A program made the translations under genes and the position numbers. Shown one piece after another: positions 41,662-43,347 of a DNA stretch of 43,347 nt (within the stretch, counting starts at the first letter, position 1; each line of letters starts with the position of its first letter). The notes beneath the pieces were generated by a model. That model was not told where the DNA came from. It did no database searches and saw only the letters and a program-made list of their open reading frames with translations. The DNA lies in the NCBI GenBank assembly GCA_003599195.1, contig QZIZ01000155.1, positions 1 to 43,347 on the forward strand, read 5' to 3'. The DNA comes from Deltaproteobacteria bacterium (GTDB taxonomy: Bacteria > Desulfobacterota > Desulfobaccia > Desulfobaccales > 0-14-0-80-60-11).

Positions 41662-43215
41662 TTATTGTCGGTCTTCTTTCAGGAGGGAGACGATAAAATT
41701 TTTCACACTTTGTTTGTCGATGGATTTACGATTACCCATGACTCCCACTGCCAGGGCTCCCATCACATTGCCCAGAAACCCGAGAATTTCAGTAGGCGCT
41801 TTTAAGGCCGCGGCCAGAGCGGTCATGGATAAAAAGGCGTCCCCGGCGCCGACTCGGTCGACTATCCGCAGGCCAAAGGAAGGCACGGCCACAAAATCCC
41901 CGGAACTTCCCCGGATATAGCACCCCTTTTTCCCTCGGGTGACTATAAACTGGGAACAATCGAGCTTTTGCGCCAGGAATTCCATCATGGGGCGAAGTTT
42001 ACCGTTAACATCTCGCGTCTCCAGACGGATTTCATGCTCCGCAATGCAGGCAAAATCCGCGTGGGAGTAACGGCTGACCGTATGGAAACCCCGATTACCG
42101 GCATTTGCCTGGGTATTAATCGCCAGAAAAGGAGCCCGTCTAATCAGGGTGTTCCTAATAGGTTTGCTTATGGCGCCGTGGCCGAAATCTGCGGCGATGG
42201 CAAGATCGGTTTGAGGCAACTGTTTCTTCAACCAGTTGCATATTTCTCCCTCCTGCTCCGGAGAGAGACTGCCTCCGTCCATGACATATACTTCAAATAG
42301 TTTGATCAAAGAATATCCTTCAACAAAACGCCGTTTAACTATTGTTGAAGCATTCTGGTCGTAGATATAGTAAGGATAGATGTTATGATTTAATTGTGAT
42401 TTAATAAAATCTTCATAACTGTCACGTTCGCCCAACACCGTTACTAAGTACACCCTGTTGACAAAGTTGGATACATGGTTGGCAACTGCCAACACCCCGC
42501 CGGCAAAGGTATCATGCGATTGATATTTAACTGCAATCGCCGGATCTTTGGAAGATATGCCGATAGTTGCGCAATATTGATATTCATCAATAATGGTATC
42601 CCCTATAACAATGACATTGAGGTCTGTCATATTGTCAATGATATCTAACACCTGCTGGAGGCTATAGCGCTGGCGGAAGAGGTTGAGATATTGTTGAATT
42701 TCTTCAGGATAATCGGAGAGATATCGATTTATCAGATTAGTGGAACTAAAAACAAGATCTTCGGTGAAAGCCAGGGTAGCTCCAATCTCTTTGACGACCT
42801 TCTCCTCCCGGGCAATCTTCCCGGTCAAATCCGCCTTGGTATTTTTAAATTCCGACCCCTTGACGTAAATATTTGGTTGCAGTAGCCGCAGGGTCTCTTC
42901 GGCCGTGGGCCATTGGTTGAGGGCGGCATAATCGACGCATTCCAACGACGCCACCCCTTCAACCCGTAAAGGTTCGGGGAACGCTGGCCGATGGGGCCCC
43001 TTGTCCACAAACCGATCAGGGGTGACGGTGACCACCAGCACATCTCCCATTCTCCGAGCCTGCTCAAAGTAACGGATATGCCCGATATGCAGCAGATCAA
43101 AGACTCCGTGGCAATGAACGACCTTTTTCCCATGGGCTCGCAGGGACTCGATTATGGAGGCCATCTCTTCAATGCTTATGACTTTCTCACGGGCAAGCAT
43201 TGCTCTTTCCACCAT
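41662..43215 (-). CDS. Sugar nucleotidyltransferase-PfkB kinase fusion, reversed HldE order
   Basis: A 517-residue fusion. The N-terminal part (about 30-165) is a cytidylyltransferase-type domain with GVFDLLHIGHIRYF (HIGH at 43-46) and a YVKGSEFKN stretch. The C-terminal part (about 195-510) is a PfkB/ribokinase-type kinase with GDTIIDEYQY and the active-site GAGDAF (456-461, catalytic Asp459). E. coli HldE joins the same two domains in the opposite order. HldE phosphorylates heptose 7-phosphate at C1 and later adds AMP to make ADP-heptose, so a similar role is likely. The ATG at 43215 lacks a Shine-Dalgarno sequence, and a second ATG at 43200 has a weak one. It is the first gene of the block within the window. 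Confidence 0.88.
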   Translation of the reverse strand: MVERAMLAREKVISIEEMASIIESLRAHGKKVVHCHGVFDLLHIGHIRYFEQARRMGDVLVVTVTPDRFVDKGPHRPAFPEPLRVEGVASLECVDYAALNQWPTAEETLRLLQPNIYVKGSEFKNTKADLTGKIAREEKVVKEIGATLAFTEDLVFSSTNLINRYLSDYPEEIQQYLNLFRQRYSLQQVLDIIDNMTDLNVIVIGDTIIDEYQYCATIGISSKDPAIAVKYQSHDTFAGGVLAVANHVSNFVNRVYLVTVLGERDSYEDFIKSQLNHNIYPYYIYDQNASTIVKRRFVEGYSLIKLFEVYVMDGGSLSPEQEGEICNWLKKQLPQTDLAIAADFGHGAISKPIRNTLIRRAPFLAINTQANAGNRGFHTVSRYSHADFACIAEHEIRLETRDVNGKLRPMMEFLAQKLDCSQFIVTRGKKGCYIRGSSGDFVAVPSFGLRIVDRVGAGDAFLSMTALAAALKAPTEILGFLGNVMGALAVGVMGNRKSIDKQSVKNFIVSLLKEDRQ

Positions 43216-43232
43216 TGTCAGCGAATTATAAA

Positions 43233-43261
43233 TTTATGTTTGATCAAGTGATCAGCGTCAA
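43233..43261 (-). promoter_or_regulatory. Possible promoter of the polysaccharide block with internal TGATCA repeats
   Basis: On the minus strand TTGACG (43261-43256) and CATAAA (43238-43233) are 17 bases apart, matching 5 of 6 and 4 of 6 consensus bases. The spacer holds two TGATCA palindromes (43241-43246 and 43249-43254), 2 bases apart, which would suit an operator. The predicted start of transcription is only about 10 bases before the first ATG (43215) or 25 before the second (43200). The rest of 43262-43347 shows nothing I can name. Confidence 0.35.
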
Positions 43262-43347
43262 TAATTAATTCCCCTCAACGACAATTATTTTTCCCGACTC
43301 CCCACCAGTTGATATGGTCGGTGTGGGTGGACATACAAGAGAACCCT

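Overview
The window looks like a Gram-negative chromosome, most likely a deltaproteobacterium (Desulfobacterota). This is inferred from the gene order gap-pgk-tpiA-secG-tRNA-Leu, an mlaEFDC-type outer-membrane lipid transport operon, moderately high GC and frequent TTG starts. No rRNA or other taxonomic marker is present, so the assignment is tentative.

Layout. (1) 1-3717, minus strand: an mla operon, mlaE-mlaF-mlaD followed by two tandem mlaC paralogues, ending at a hairpin plus T-run. (2) 4091-4504, plus: a small secreted protein of unknown function with its own strong terminator. (3) 4736-8241, plus: the lower-glycolysis operon gap-pgk-tpiA, a nine-unit heptamer repeat, then secG behind a well-spaced sigma70-type promoter that leaves almost no leader. 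(4) 8251-8378: tRNA-Leu(GAG) and its terminator. (5) 8361-8825: a broken tyrosine-recombinase gene next to the tRNA 3' end, followed by about 390 gene-free bases with dyads. (6) 9212-43215, minus: one co-oriented block of 31 genes for a surface polysaccharide. Many neighbours overlap by 1-22 bases.

The polysaccharide block reads from right to left. It opens with a sugar-kinase/nucleotidyltransferase fusion whose domains are in the opposite order to E. coli HldE, then a deoxyhypusine-synthase-like protein, a SIS isomerase and an epimerase. Next come two tandem DegT-type aminotransferases, a methyltransferase, stand-alone thiamine-diphosphate E1 alpha and beta subunits, a zinc alcohol dehydrogenase and an RmlD-like reductase. 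Assembly genes follow: Wzx-like flippase, GT2, Wzy-like polymerase, radical SAM protein, DUF362 protein, GT4, carbamoyltransferase, a GDP-mannose 3,5-epimerase homologue, a WcaI-like GT4 and a WbaP-type initiating phosphotransferase. The left part has a methyltransferase, SDR, Gfo/Idh oxidoreductase, nucleotidyltransferase, GHMP kinase, epimerase, SIS isomerase, HAD phosphatase, transaldolase and ManC.

Together these genes suggest a Wzx/Wzy-type glycan containing GDP-mannose-derived sugar and unusual higher-carbon, amino, methylated, carbamoylated and possibly branched sugars. The most interesting part is the left module. Transaldolase, isomerase, GHMP kinase, phosphatase and nucleotidyltransferase are the five enzyme classes that make GDP-octose in the lincomycin pathway (LmbR, LmbN, LmbP, LmbK, LmbO), and four of the five also make GDP-heptose. 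A second sugar-activation module at the right end pairs the reversed HldE-like fusion with a deoxyhypusine-synthase-like protein of unknown role. Chain-length and outer-membrane export genes (Wzz/Wzc/Wza types) are not seen in the window.
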